Assembly (NCBI GenBank): GCA_029953675.1
Contig: JAMWBK010000010.1
Location: 620,001 to 684,000 of the forward strand
From: Rhodosorus marinus
Lineage: Eukaryota; Rhodophyta; Stylonematophyceae; Stylonematales; Stylonemataceae
Direction: 5' to 3'
DNA length: 64,000 nucleotides
Shown: one piece after another, positions 33,794 to 45,206 of the stretch
How positions within the stretch are numbered: position 1 is the first letter of the stretch
Layout of the letters: every line of letters begins with the position of its first letter
The notes under the pieces: model-generated
The model's database searches: none
The model's input: the letters and a program-made list of their open reading frames with translations, nothing else
Told to the model about the DNA's origin: nothing
Made by a program: the position numbers and the translations under genes

Positions 33794-36305
33794 CTAGGAT
33801 CGGAAGGTCATGCTCAGCAGCTGTCGGAGGGATTGGATATCCAAAAAATTCACCGCTGAATTGAAGACCCTTCCCGCTAAGTGTCTCTGCACAGGGTTGA
33901 CATCTGATCCATCGTAATCCGTCATCAGCAACATCTCCGGCTTTCCTAATTCTCCCAGGCTCATCGCTGCAACACCCGCAGGGTTGGCCGTTGATGACCT
34001 GAAAAGCCCGAGAAGACCTCCAAAACCTCGCCGACTTCTCAACTCTACGATCCTACCCGCATCCTTAATGTTCGCCTTCTCCTTCGCCAAGTTGATTGCA
34101 AGATTCAAGCCACCAATTTCATCCACAAGCCCGCGCTCCCTATTAGATTATTTAGCAGTAGCAAGACACCGCGGGTTAGATAATAAAGCAACCGCACGAC
34201 AACTTGCGGATTCGCCGTTAAGTAGATTTCGCCAAAGCGGATCCGCTTACTTGGCCTGCAAACCAGTCCACACGCGGCCCCGGGCTAACTTGTTCATTTC
34301 GTCATACGTCATGCCGCGGCTTTCGGCTGCTTTGGAAACAAAGCTCTTGTACGCGTATTGAGCGCCCTGAGCAAAGTAGTCCTCCTCTGCTTCCGTGAAT
34401 GGTCGATTATCCACCTCGAGCTCGGCGTACTTGCCGATTGAGATATTTTCTCGCACAAACCCGATTCTGTCGAACAAATCCTTCAGAGACAGCTTGGCAC
34501 TGACCACGCCAATAGATCCGGTGAGCGTTAACTCTTCCGCAACAATCTGTGGTAAAAGCAAGTACCAGCAGTGAGCTATGAATTGTCTTGTGATCTCCTG
34601 TGTACGCTGGATCTGGATTCGAAAGGTCCCAAAAACCTACCGTGTCACAAGCCATTGCAAGGTAGTAGCCTCCGCTCGCTGCTACATCAGCCATAGATGC
34701 AATCACAGGCTTCTTCTTGGCGAGAGCCTTCAGTTCGTTCCACATCACGTCCGCTGCGAGAGAGACACCGCCGGGAGAATCAACCCTTATAACGACTGCT
34801 TTAACGAAATCCGAATCGATCGCAGTCCGCACCGTCTCAATGAATGAGTCGCTACCGCAAGTCCCGCCCGTGACTGGGTTGGACCCGTTCTTTCCAAGGG
34901 TAATTGCTCCACAGGCCCTAATGACCGCAATGCAGCTTTTACCCTGCAACGCCAACGTCTTCGCCCTAACCCGAGTGTACTTTCTCCAGCCGACTGACCG
35001 CAACGGCCTTTTGAGTTTGGCCTCCGTCGTTCTGCCCTTGTTGAACCTGAAAGTGGAACTCAGAATTGACGTCAGTGCTCGAGAAAAAGAAGCTGCCCTT
35101 CTGCATTTCCATTGCTGATTTCGGATCCACTCACTCTTCCTTTAACTTGTCAACCAGCGTACTTTCGTACATGATATCCGTGACCCAGCCCCCTTCCTTG
35201 TACTCCTCCATGAGCTGAGGAGCAGCGTCGAGGATCGCCTTAACATCATCCTCTGACTTTTTCCTAACTTTGGCAACGTCATGGATGAAGCGATCGTACT
35301 GCTGCTCCATGATGGAGTTCAGTACTTCCCGCTGAGCTTCGGACATGCTTGTCCTTGCCAACTGATCGCCTGCACTCTTGTATTCGCCAATCCTTTGGAC
35401 CTACGCCACAAAAGCGAAGAAAATCGTCGTTAGCAATCTATGGTGCGTAAAGGTCGCGATTAAAACTTGCCCATTCATCACTGAACGCGATAAGGGTTGA
35501 CATGGCAATCAATCCAATGGAGGGAGCCTCTCGGTCAAGATCGTAGTTCGATTGTCATTATTGTTCCATGCTGCTCGTTCCATGGGAAGTGCATCGGACG
35601 GATTGGCCCTTCAGCCGTTCTTACCTGTGGCTCCACTCCAATCTTCTCCAAAACCCCTCGGACGAAGGTACCAGCTGCATTAAATCCTCGCAGTGAGAGA
35701 ATAGCTTCCGGGGGGACGAAAACTTCATCCGCGCTCAATGATAGGAAATACTCCTTCACTCCACCAAGCTGCGTATATGCAACCAGTTTCTTCCCACTTT
35801 GTCTGAAGAACTCCATGTGTCGGCGGACTTCCTCAAGTTTAGCATAGCCACATGCTAGAGGCTCAATTTTCAAGTATACGGCTGAAATCCGAGGATCGTG
35901 TGCAGCATGTATCAAGTTTGTGGTCAGCTCCGGTAAGGAGGGTGATTCAGGAGGTTGAGAAAAGAGCGACGTCATTGGTCTCTGATCAGGAAGGGCTCCG
36001 CTAACCGTCATACACAGTACGGATCCCTTCTTGACTCTGCCCCTTATCGCAAAGAAAAATCTTGTCGATCTGAGCAGTTTTCTCAAGGGATTCTTAACGG
36101 GCTCAAACACCAGCTCCTCCTTCACCTCCACTCCCTCAGGCGACTCCACCTCAGTTTCAATATCTAGCACAGAAGCAGCCATCCTCACGCGCCCACTGTG
36201 CCGAAACTCCACCCTGGGTCTCACAACACCACAGGAAACGGCACGCCCCCGCTGACTGTTCACACCAGGGCTTGATCCGGCAAGCGCAGGAACAAAGCAA
36301 TTCAT
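33794..36305 (-). CDS. SPPA: SppA-type signal peptide peptidase (protease IV), plastid type
   Basis: Membrane-associated serine protease of the S49 family with a Ser/Lys dyad; in plants it works at thylakoid membranes. 664 residues in five exons: 36305-35625, 35400-35135, 35046-34641, 34546-34251 and 34139-33794 (introns 224, 88, 94 and 111 bp). The N-terminal half has ISAVYLKIEPL, SLRGFNAAGTF and VQRIGEYKSAGDQL (YKSA holds the catalytic Lys). The C-terminal half has VVIRVDSPGG, ADVAASGGYYLAMACDT (the Ser of AASGG is the nucleophile), TLTGSIGVVS, ARGRVWTG and ERGLVDEIGG. The double-domain length fits plant SPPA1 and E. coli protease IV. The first 70 or so residues look like a transit peptide (Ser/Arg-rich). 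The start is the ATG at 36305. Confidence 0.93.
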
Positions 36306-37924
36306 CTTTCTCAATTTCTAAAAAGCTATAGGCGTTTTCAAACGAAAACCTCAACAGCACCTGCACTTGCCCCCAACCCCCCAAACCCCCGCCTCCCGTA
36401 AGACCTCAGACGGTAGCTTGCCCTTCACCACCTCTCCCACTTTACGCCCTCTTCCTCCGACCTCCTCCCCCCCTCTCCGTTTCCGCAACTTTGTTCTACT
36501 TCAGCGCTCAGAGAAACTTCTCCAAGCTCATCGAGATTCATATCCTCAGCAAAGAGACTTCATCCTGCGCGAACCGCCTGGATGTTCGTGGTCAGAAATC
36601 CATCCAAACGACTTTTAGCCACAAAAAACGGAATGAAAAAAATTGAAAATACAGACGAACCTCCTAGGACTTACCCACTTCTTCTTTGCGGGTGTGGAGA
36701 AGCTAGACGGGATGAAGCACCGACCGATCGCTAGTTTCGAGACCAACAAGTTCTTTGCGACTCTCGAATATATATGGTAGACTGTTGAGAGCGTTACTGT
36801 GAGGAAATTACTGGGATAGGTGGGGGAGAAGGATAGGATCATCTCCCACCAACTACCCGCCCGACGACAGCGATGTACATGTTGATCTTCTTTAAAGGTC
36901 CGATAGATTGAAGTGCTTACGGCGTTAAAGCTCTTCATAGAGCGTATGCAGTTGAGAAGAGCAAAGGTAGCTCAGTCGGAAGTATTAGAACAGTCTTCGC
37001 ACACGGACAAGATCATTCACCATCTATCCAAGAGACGGTAACCTACAACTGGTCTTTGTAGCGTCCGGTGTTCTTGATTTACAAATGGTGTTCCATGGTC
37101 TTTTATAGCCTATACGTTCTAGTAACATACAGTGACCAGCACATATCTTCTCAGCGGGAACCTATCAGACAAACGATACGGACAAGATCACCCTCCCCGA
37201 GATGCTGTTGTCAAGTACAGCTCGGTTGCTTGGACTTAACTATATCCATCGTCATTATGAACCGTATTAACACCTACCATATAATAAAACTGTAATATAT
37301 ATAGTCTATACTATAAATAAACCAATAATCGTTTACCACCTGTCACAAGCTCATTTTCATCCAATTCATATGAGAAATCATGACGCGTGGCCGAACATAA
37401 TTTGATTTAACCCCATCTATAAAGTAATTTATTATATTTTATCCATAAACATTTTCACGGGGTGCCAGACGACGGCGGGGTTTGGAAAGGATGGAAACTC
37501 GGGCATTATTTTTGCTTGTCAACAAGAATGAAGGGGGGTTGAATACAAAAGCTAAAGAATCTACTCCTCAGTAGATTGGGGGGGTATAGGTTGTGTGTGA
37601 TTGAAAATATTTGCCGCATATCATTCAATAATTCACTATTTATTTATTTTCGGGTTTTTAACAATGGGGGGTTGATTTGGGAAAGTGATACTTACGTATG
37701 TTAGATTTTAAGGGGCGGAAGTTGACTAAGTTTGGGATGGTGTCTCACGTCTGAAGGGTTTGACGCAGGACTTGTTCGGGTTTCGAGTAAGGATCGACGT
37801 CGGGAGGGAATCGTTTGGGGTTGGGGAGGGAAGGGGTTTCGGGTCTACAGTATTTTGTCGGTGCGTTCTCTTTGTTTGTTTGAGGAGGGTGTTTGGGGGG
37901 CGGGGGGGCGAGAGAGCAGAAAAA
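36306..37924. other. Divergent intergenic region between SppA and eS24
   Basis: Both promoters should lie here. 37250-37450 is AT-rich. No exon or RNA gene recognised. Confidence 0.45.
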
Positions 37925-38604
37925 ATGTCTGACTCGAAGAGCTGTACGATTCGGACGAGGAAATGCGTCGTCAACAAGTTGCTGTCCCGGAAGCAGTTTG
38001 TAAGTTTTCACTTCCTCTTGCCTGTTCTACTTTTGCTTCGGTTGGCGGGACGCGAGGGTGTTTGGGAGAAGTTGTTGCCTGTTGTCGTGTGTTATGTATC
38101 TTCTTTGTTGCGTTCTTTTTGAGATCCCGTTTCGACGCGTAGTGATCTTCGATTTTTGAGCGGGATGGTTTTGGCTTGCCTATTTGTTTGTGGGCAAGAG
38201 GGGGGGGGGGCCGCAAGTTAGGTTGGGTTTGGTGTGCCCTCGATCTAAAGGCTGTGTATCTGTCCCTGTTGTTTGTTTAGATTATTGACGTGCTTCACCC
38301 TGATAGAGGGGCGGTGAGCCGGGCGGAGATTTCGGAGAAGCTGTCGAAGATGTTCAAGGTTTCGGATTTGAAGAGCATCGTGGTATTCGGATTTAGGACT
38401 CATTTTGGAGGCGGCCGAAGCACCGGATTTGGACTGATATACGACTCCGTTGATGACGCGACGAAGCTTGAGCCGAAGTACAGATTAGTGCGAGCAGGTC
38501 TTGCGACGAAGGTGGACACTTCTAGGAAGTCACGTAAGGAGAAGAAGAACAAGATGAAGAAACAGAGGGGTCTTGGCAAACGGAAGAAGGCTGCGCCGGC
38601 GTGA
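37925..38604 (+). CDS. RPS24: Cytosolic 40S ribosomal protein eS24
   Basis: 132 residues in two exons, 37925-37999 and 38281-38604, with a 281-bp intron right after the first 25 codons, an arrangement common in ribosomal protein genes. The sequence follows the family throughout: [18 protein letters not shown], then [32 protein letters not shown] and [13 protein letters not shown], and the basic tail [16 protein letters not shown]. The length is normal for the family. It converges with Elp2, with 354 bp between the stop codons. Confidence 0.97.
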
Positions 38605-38958
38605 GATGTGATTGGTTAGAACATGTGAGAAATCAAGTTTTCCATTTTCTACAGTGCAGAGTAAGGCTTTTTTCTTTTATAAACAATGTGGATGTAATCC
38701 TAACAGCATAAATTTAGTCCTTAAAAACCGCGACGAGCCGTGTCAGCGCTCACTCCTGTCTCTTTCGCATGGTTGGGGAATTGCGGACCATCATCCCAAC
38801 CCTTCTATCAGGTTTTAGTGAAGAAGGCATCTACTCCTTTTTCCGGAGCGAGCAAAGCCCAACCTTCTACATGCAGGCACTAAGCCGGAAGCACAAGGGC
38901 CAACTTGACAGACGAAGAACCTCGCCGGAGAATCTCCTCCGGGACCTGTTTTTACACT
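38605..38958. other. 3' intergenic between convergent eS24 and Elp2
   Basis: Both 3' UTRs must fit in 354 bp. No other feature seen. Confidence 0.5.
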
Positions 38959-41383
38959 TTATGTACATAGATCCGAGTAGATTCGAACAGAATGATCCTC
39001 GCTTGCAATCAGTAATTGTCTGCCTGCCCCTCCCTCCTCGTCATCATCAACTGGCCTCCAATGCAAAGCCCTCACGCGTGCGCCTGGATACAGATCAGGG
39101 TTGACTGCACAAAGCGCAGTAGCGACACCATCGTCGGATACTCCAAACAGGTGCAGCTGACCATCCTCTAGTCCGACTGCTAGGGCGCTGGGACACCAGG
39201 ACAGTGCTGTCACCGGACCTGGTAACGTCAGTGACGACAATAGTACTTCGTCTTCCTTCCAGTGGTTACCTAAGATGAGCCACATTCCCTCAGCTCGCTG
39301 ATTGACTGGGCGGTTATCCTTTTCAAGCTTCCAACGCTTACCGATGGTGCCCGCATGAAGCTTCACAGTCTTGTCTCTGCTTCCCGTTGCGAACATCTTC
39401 GTGCCATGAACCCATTCGATGCAGTTGATGATGCGGCTGTGAGCATTCTTCTTGGAGTACACCAGCGCAAACCCCTGGTTCGTTGCCTGTCGGTTTTCAT
39501 AGACTCGAAAAGATCTGTCCCGGGAGACACTAGCCAGGAAGTTACAGTCCTTGGAGAACATCATAGCGGTCACTGTCAGGTCGTGGCCCTCAATCTCTTG
39601 ACGCTTGCTCCGGGAGAGCACGTCCCAGATCACTATTGCCGCCTGCTGTCTGAGTTTGGAGTTGGCAGCAGTGGCTAGAACCAGTCCATCTGGACTGCTC
39701 GCCACGCAGCTCAAATCATTGCCATGGGCATAGAGCTTGGCCATTTCTGGCCAAAGCCGTCCTACCATTGAGGGAAGAAAAAGCTTTGCGTGAGCAATCA
39801 TGAATCCACCCAACCTCGCCCAGTTCGATCAGGGACTAACCTTGCATCAATTCCTCCTCGAAAGGAGGCATCGTCATCGAATCAACGGCTTGCATGTCAG
39901 TTTGTTCTTCTTTCGAGCTCAAGCCTTCCTGGTGCTGTTCAGATGGCTTGTTGGAAAGTCCAAGCGCGGGCATGCTTGCGGCATCTGGACGAGACTCTGC
40001 GCCGGCGATTCCCATGTGCTGGTAGAACCACTTCGGCGCTTCAAACAATCTTGCCATCTTCTCTTCTGAAACGCTGACGAGGTCATGCCCATCCTTACCG
40101 ACAAAACTTACGCCGAAGACACTGTGACCATGGACTTGAGGCCTAGCAATCTCACCCCACCGTCCTTCATGCTCCGCCCATATCCTCGTGGTCTTATCAG
40201 CTGAGCACGAGACTGCGAACCGACCTGACGGATCCCATCGAGCGTCCCAAACTTCCTCAGAGTGACCACCGGGGGCAAGCACGGATACCCATTTCTGGTT
40301 ATCCAATTCACGCTGCCATCGAAACAAACCTCCTGAGAAGGAGCTGGCGAATATTTCCTCCTCATCTGCAACGGCAACGGAAAAGAACCCAAGGGCGTGA
40401 GAGTTGGCTCCTCCGAGCAGTCCGAGCCGCACTTGAGGCCGCCATTCATGGTTCTCGTCGATACTCCAGAGAGCTACTGAGCTGTCCATAGAACAGGTCG
40501 CAAGCTGAAATTTCGGCGTCCATCTCACGGCGGTGACTTGGTCCATGTGATACGCGAGGATCGCTTCCTTGGTCGCCACGAGGACTTCATCGTTGTGACC
40601 TTGAGGTATTTTGAAAGTCGTAGTGTTCTTATCGAGCACGTCACTGACTGCCATGTCGGCTTTCAAGCCAGTGCGCAACCTCCAGATCTGTGCGGTTCGA
40701 TCGTTTGACGCCGTCGCCAGAAGGATATTTCCTTCGGGAGTGAGGTCTGAGAACCTCAAACTCCTTATCCAGTCCTTGTGTCCTGATAGAACTCCCAAGA
40801 ATGTGACACTGGAAAGTTCGTGAATCAGATACAATCTGAGCTTTCTGTCGCTTCCTCCCACAGCCGCTAGAAGAGAGTTGTTGAACTGTGTCAAAGAAAT
40901 GCATTCTGGTAGGAAACCGTCTCCAAGACCGATTGCTGCCTCTTCGACCATTTCGGAATCCTTTAGACGCCATATTCTCATAACCGAATCCAGACCAGCA
41001 CTAAGAACGACGTCATCGAGAACAGATATCACAGCCGAACCAGCATCCGACCCGAGCCATTCTCGGTGTTTCAGCTCAGGGCCTCCGAAGCCCACCCGGT
41101 GAACGAGGATTGTCCCAGAAACATCTGACGATGCTAGGACGCTGCCAGCGAGCGCGATTGCTCGAACCGGAGACTTGTGAACGTTTATACATCCAACGAC
41201 CCGGTCGCTCCGAACGTCCTTCAGGACAATAATCCTTCCGGAGACGTACCCGAGTACGTCTCCTTCAACGACTAAGCCATCGGAAAGACGGCTAGCTCCA
41301 GCGGCTAGCAATTCAATCCTTCCAGACATCGCATAAAACCTTTCAGCATCCTTTTGTACGCTTGTTACATTTGTCATCCCCAT
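38959..41383 (-). CDS. ELP2: Elongator complex subunit 2 (WD40)
   Basis: Scaffold subunit of the Elongator complex, which modifies wobble uridines of tRNA. 757 residues, exons 41383-39841, 39761-39342 and 39269-38959. The protein is a chain of WD40 repeats with typical ends (SVMRIWRL, RTAQIWRL, SSVALWSI, KTTRIWAEHEGRW, KTVKLHAG). Family signatures are LSGHKDWIRSLRF, ARWDPSGRF, VHGHSVFGVSFVG and LWPEMAKLYAHGND (LWPExxKLYGHGxE in Elp2). The second intron (39341-39270) is 72 bp, a multiple of three and without stops, so it could also be read through as 24 extra residues. Splice signals GTAAGC/TTAG and the WD40 context favour removal. Complete at both ends. Confidence 0.92.
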
Positions 41384-42054
41384 CCTCAGCCATCCAGTCT
41401 CATTAGATCACCTCGGATGGTGCGTGGCCGAGACGACACCGACCGTGAACAGGGTGAGCAATCGAGGAGATGTGACGATTGGATTGGAACGGAGGTGGTT
41501 TTGTTGTGAAGGAATCTGGCGTTGGACCCTTCGCTGATGCAGAACAGAAGGTATAGAAGTATCCGGACTTGGTTTTAAAGAGTCTCAGGTTTGAATCTAG
41601 CTGTTTACATGCACGGTGGTGAAGAGTAGATGGAAATCATGCCCCGTTCACTGGAAGATGGTCCTTGATTTGGGATGTTTACACTGATGACGAACAGAAG
41701 CACAAAACTATCCGGACCTGGTTAAAAGTCCCAGGCCTGAAATCTAGTCGTACACATTCGTGGAAACGGGTTAGCTCGAGTCTCGTTCAAAGAGAGATAA
41801 TCTGAGTGACGAGTTGTTGTCCGTTCCTGTCCATGAATCCAGTTTCAAATCGTCGCGTCTTTGATGGGAAATCCGTGATTTCAAGGGGTTGTTGACTACT
41901 AAAGTTTTGCGTTTGCGGTTTCTGGCGCTTCCAGGTTCATAAGTCTTGCTTCAATGACCTGCGAGAGCACTGCTCTAGTGATTTTTAGCATAATAGATGA
42001 AAAAGCGCCAGTCGAGACCCCCACACGGTTCTTCTTTTCTACACAACTCAGGGA
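41384..42054. other. Intergenic upstream of Elp2
   Basis: Holds the diverged direct repeat pair listed separately. No exon recognised. Confidence 0.45.
41535..41757. repeat. Diverged direct repeat pair (about 75 bp each, about 150 bp apart)
   Basis: Copy 1 at 41535-41610 and copy 2 at 41685-41757 share GAACAGAAG, TATCCGGAC, TGGTT, AAAG, AGG, AATCTAG and TACAT in the same order with small gaps. They are likely an old tandem duplication in the Elp2 5' region. Confidence 0.65.
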
Positions 42055-42810
42055 CTAAGCTTCGAGCGCCTTTTTGGCTTCTGCAATGTGTGACGAGATG
42101 TCGAACATGCTGTTGAAGATCTTCACGATCTTTCCTTCTCCGTTAATAACATACGTCACTCTTCCCGGAGCAAGGCCGAGCAAACCCTTCGGAACCTTAT
42201 AAGCCTTTCTTATCGCACCGTCGCCGTCCGCCAACAAGGAGAATCTGATATTGTTCTGCTCGGCGAAGCTCTTGTGGCTCTCCTCGGAGTCTGAGCTCAC
42301 TCCAATAATCTCCGCACCGAGCGCCTTAAAATCTTCAGAACTGTCTCTGAAGCTGCATACCTCTTTTGTGCATCCAGAGGTGAAATCCTGATCAATACAT
42401 AAGAACAAAAAGGAGAACCGGACAGAGGCCGTTCAGCAACCACCTCTCCCTCCACTCCACAGCAACCTTACAAAGGCAAAACCTACCTTCGGATAGAAGA
42501 ACAGAATCAACGACTTCTTTCCAAGTACATCTGCGAGGTCGATCTTCTTCCCGTACTGATCAACTCCACTTACAACAGGAGCCTGTTCCCCTTCCATAAC
42601 CTGCCAAAAGTCAAGACCGAAAAACTGCTCCTCTAAGCCACCCTAAAAAAAAATACAGCCTGAAAAATCCTCCCTTCCACAAAAAAATGGAACAAATCTC
42701 GAACAAACCTTTCTCACTGGTGAACTTGATATTCCTCGACTTGCAATCACCCTCGTACTTGTCCAACGCCCAACCAAAGCCCCCAACCTACCAGTCCTCG
42801 TCAGGTACAT
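42055..42810 (-). CDS. Peroxiredoxin Q (BCP type)
   Basis: Thiol peroxidase that reduces hydroperoxides; algal and plant PrxQ proteins are usually plastidial. 182 residues in three exons: 42810-42709, 42600-42487 and 42387-42055 (introns 108 and 99 bp), each a whole number of codons. The first exon is entirely a basic Ser/Arg/Thr-rich leader (YLTRTGRLGALVGRW), a likely organelle targeting peptide; plastid or mitochondrion cannot be separated. Exon two carries GEQAPVVSGVDQYGKKIDLAD and LILFFYPK. Exon three opens with DFTSGCTKEVCSFRD: Cys78 is the peroxidatic and Cys83 the resolving Cys of the PrxQ CxxxxC pattern. The usual TPGC reads TSGC, a mild change. LPGRxTYV is present as APGRVTYVI. Confidence 0.93.
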
Positions 42811-43889
42811 CCTACAATCCGTACTGTTGAATTCATGTTCCCCTTTAAACGAAAAACGGCAAGAAGACCTCTTTAAAAAATAACTTGGAAGAAATCGATG
42901 GCTTCTTCCTCCTTCCGTAACAAGACAAACCAAAAAAAAAAAAACGGCGGGGGGAAAAAGTTTCGTCCCCACAAACCCACACCAGAACAAATCCACAAAA
43001 AATCGACGTCGAGGAGAGGGGACGAGGGAGCTCCGGTAAAATTACACCCCTTCGTGTTGAGAGCAGAAGATGAAGATTGTTTGTAACTGACGCCAAGAAG
43101 AATCTTCCGGTCCATTCGATTTCGAACAACTCCTCAGAAAACGTAATTTTCAACCATAAGAACATCTCACTGAGGAAGGCAGATTGAGCGCAAATTTTGT
43201 CGGGTGTGGGGAGGGGTTGGGGGGAGGTGCTTTGTTTCTCTCGCTGGCCGTGGTCATCGCCTGACTTCCGGAGCTGATGGCCAGGATGTGTTAGTTCTCT
43301 ATCAATTTTATTATTTTTTACGCGGCCGTAGGGCAGAGTTGGTTCCAACTTTCCATTTTGGCTGCTCGCTTCCATGGCGGAAGGTGTGTCCGAACTTTCT
43401 GTTTGTTGCTTGCCGAAGCTCACCTATAACCAGTTCGGATTGAGCAGTCTGGGGGTATGTTCTTTACTTTGCGAATGGGCATGACTTACTACGGGTTAAC
43501 GACTGATTGCTCAAGCACGCGAAAGGGTTGTCCTTGGACAAACTCCCTCAAGCCATAGGGACCGGTGGAGGCCATGCGAGTCCAGCGCGTGCCAACCGGT
43601 GTTCAGTGCGCGAAAAGCTCACAGCTCGTCTCCGCAAACTTTTGGGTAAGCTGGATACGAAGTGAAGTTCATTCATTTATTCAAAAGTTGCCTATACACA
43701 GATCGAGTGTAGAAAATATAGATGCATCGTCGGTAATACAAAAAACATATATCCAAAAATCCAGTTGTCTTAGGATAGTAAAACACGAAGAGCGGAACTG
43801 GCAGTTCTGGCCCGCCCCTCGCGCGGCTTTTCGTCTCCTTGAGGGGGAACAACTTCGAACTGCATTGTCGCTGACAGACGTTTTTCTCT
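42811..43889. other. Intergenic
   Basis: Lies between two minus-strand genes and should contain the PrxQ promoter and MADS 3' UTR. Homopolymer runs near 42933-42955. No exon recognised. Confidence 0.45.
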
Positions 43890-45206
43890 TTACATATTTA
43901 ACCGCGGACGCTGTGCCAGCGCTTCATTCGCGCTGACAAATGCACTTTCGCCCAGTCGCTTTCCAATAATTGATCCCGCTCTTGAAGTCAGTAGTCCGGC
44001 GTTAGATGGTGATGGCAAGGTCAAGTATGGCGTGCCAACACCAACACCTGGATTCTCAAACAGAAACTCGCTTATTCCTCCCGGGCCGTGGAATCCTTCT
44101 CCAGTCGCCGATGGTAAGTTGGCGGTCGGAGTCCAGTTTCCCGCCCAGTTCGTGATGGAACTTGGAGTATATGCGCGCATGGTCAGCGGGAAGGTACCTG
44201 ACGGCGCCGCCATAGTCTCCGGTCGATGTTCTGGAATTTCGACTTTCAGATGGTTCAACTTCCGCTTGCTACCAACCGAGTCTTCCGGTTCGTTTGGTCC
44301 GGGGGGCATCTGCCACGGGGAGGCCTCCTGTCTACCATACGTCGCTGAGGGTCGGCGGCCCATTACATCAAACGGTGGCCCTCTTCCGACAGCTGTGGGA
44401 ACTGAAGGAATGGTCAGACTCCCGCGCTTGAGAAGACTTGTCGGTTGGGCCACGTTTGCGGTCGCTGTTGCAGCGTTTGCGTTGGCGTTGGCGTTTGCAT
44501 TTGCGTTGTTCGCTGGGAAAGAGGGCATTTGTTCCTGCCTCTTCCTCGCTGCAGCTTTGTTCCCAGGTTTAGCGCCGAATCCATTCGCCTTGCCGGTTTC
44601 AGCCACGTCGTTGTCATCGTCAGAGTCATCGGACTCCTCTTCAGGCTCCTCCTTAATCCCGGGAACCTCAATCAAATTGGACGGCGTTGGTCTATGGCTC
44701 AAAGCTGCTCGCGAAGCTCTGCGCAGTGCCTCAGACATCTCTTGGTTGCCCGACGCGAGGTCAACGTGGATTTTCTTCCCCTTGTCATTCTAAGGAAAAC
44801 CAGGCGAGAAAGAGTGCGGGAGTCAGCGCAATGCCATGGGGACAAACAATTGAGAACTCCAACCAGCGTTACTGGAATACTCACCCCATCTGCGGTCCAA
44901 ACTTCTGAAATACCTCTGTAGTTACTGTATCTCTCAAATATTTCCCCAGGCGCTTGGCTGGAAAACTCGTACAACTGGCCGTTGTTTCCGAAAATGATCA
45001 CTTCAATATTACAATCGCACAAAACAGCAAGCTCACGAGCCTTCTTCAGTAGACCCTTCTTTCTCTTCAAGAACGTGACCTAAGATGAACAGAAAAAGTC
45101 ACGGTCAGATGACTAGAATGTCCGAGCACAAATGCTAGGGCATCTTTCCTACCTGTCGGGTCTTGTCGTCCTTTATCTTTTCGATAACAATCTTTCTTCG
45201 TCCCAT
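43890..45206 (-). CDS. MADS-box transcription factor (MEF2-like, type II)
   Basis: DNA-binding regulator of 382 residues in three exons: 45206-45153, 45079-44885 and 44789-43890 (introns 73 and 95 bp). The MADS domain occupies residues 1-59: [68 protein letters not shown] and the shape of the N-terminus place it nearer MEF2/type II than SRF. There is no plant K-box coiled coil. After an acidic stretch ([16 protein letters not shown]) come a short Asn-Ala tandem repeat and a Ser/Pro/Thr-rich region, both probably disordered activation sequence. The first intron falls inside the MADS box, before VTFLKRKKG. The start ATG is at the expected first Met of the family. Confidence 0.92.

Noticed and set aside
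36961-37040. A tRNA-like phrase (GGTAGCTCAGTCGG)
   Set aside because: No TTCGA T-loop, acceptor stem or anticodon arm can be folded around it.
44032-44793. A 253-codon open frame on the + strand
   Set aside because: It is exactly antisense to the third MADS exon and has no independent support.
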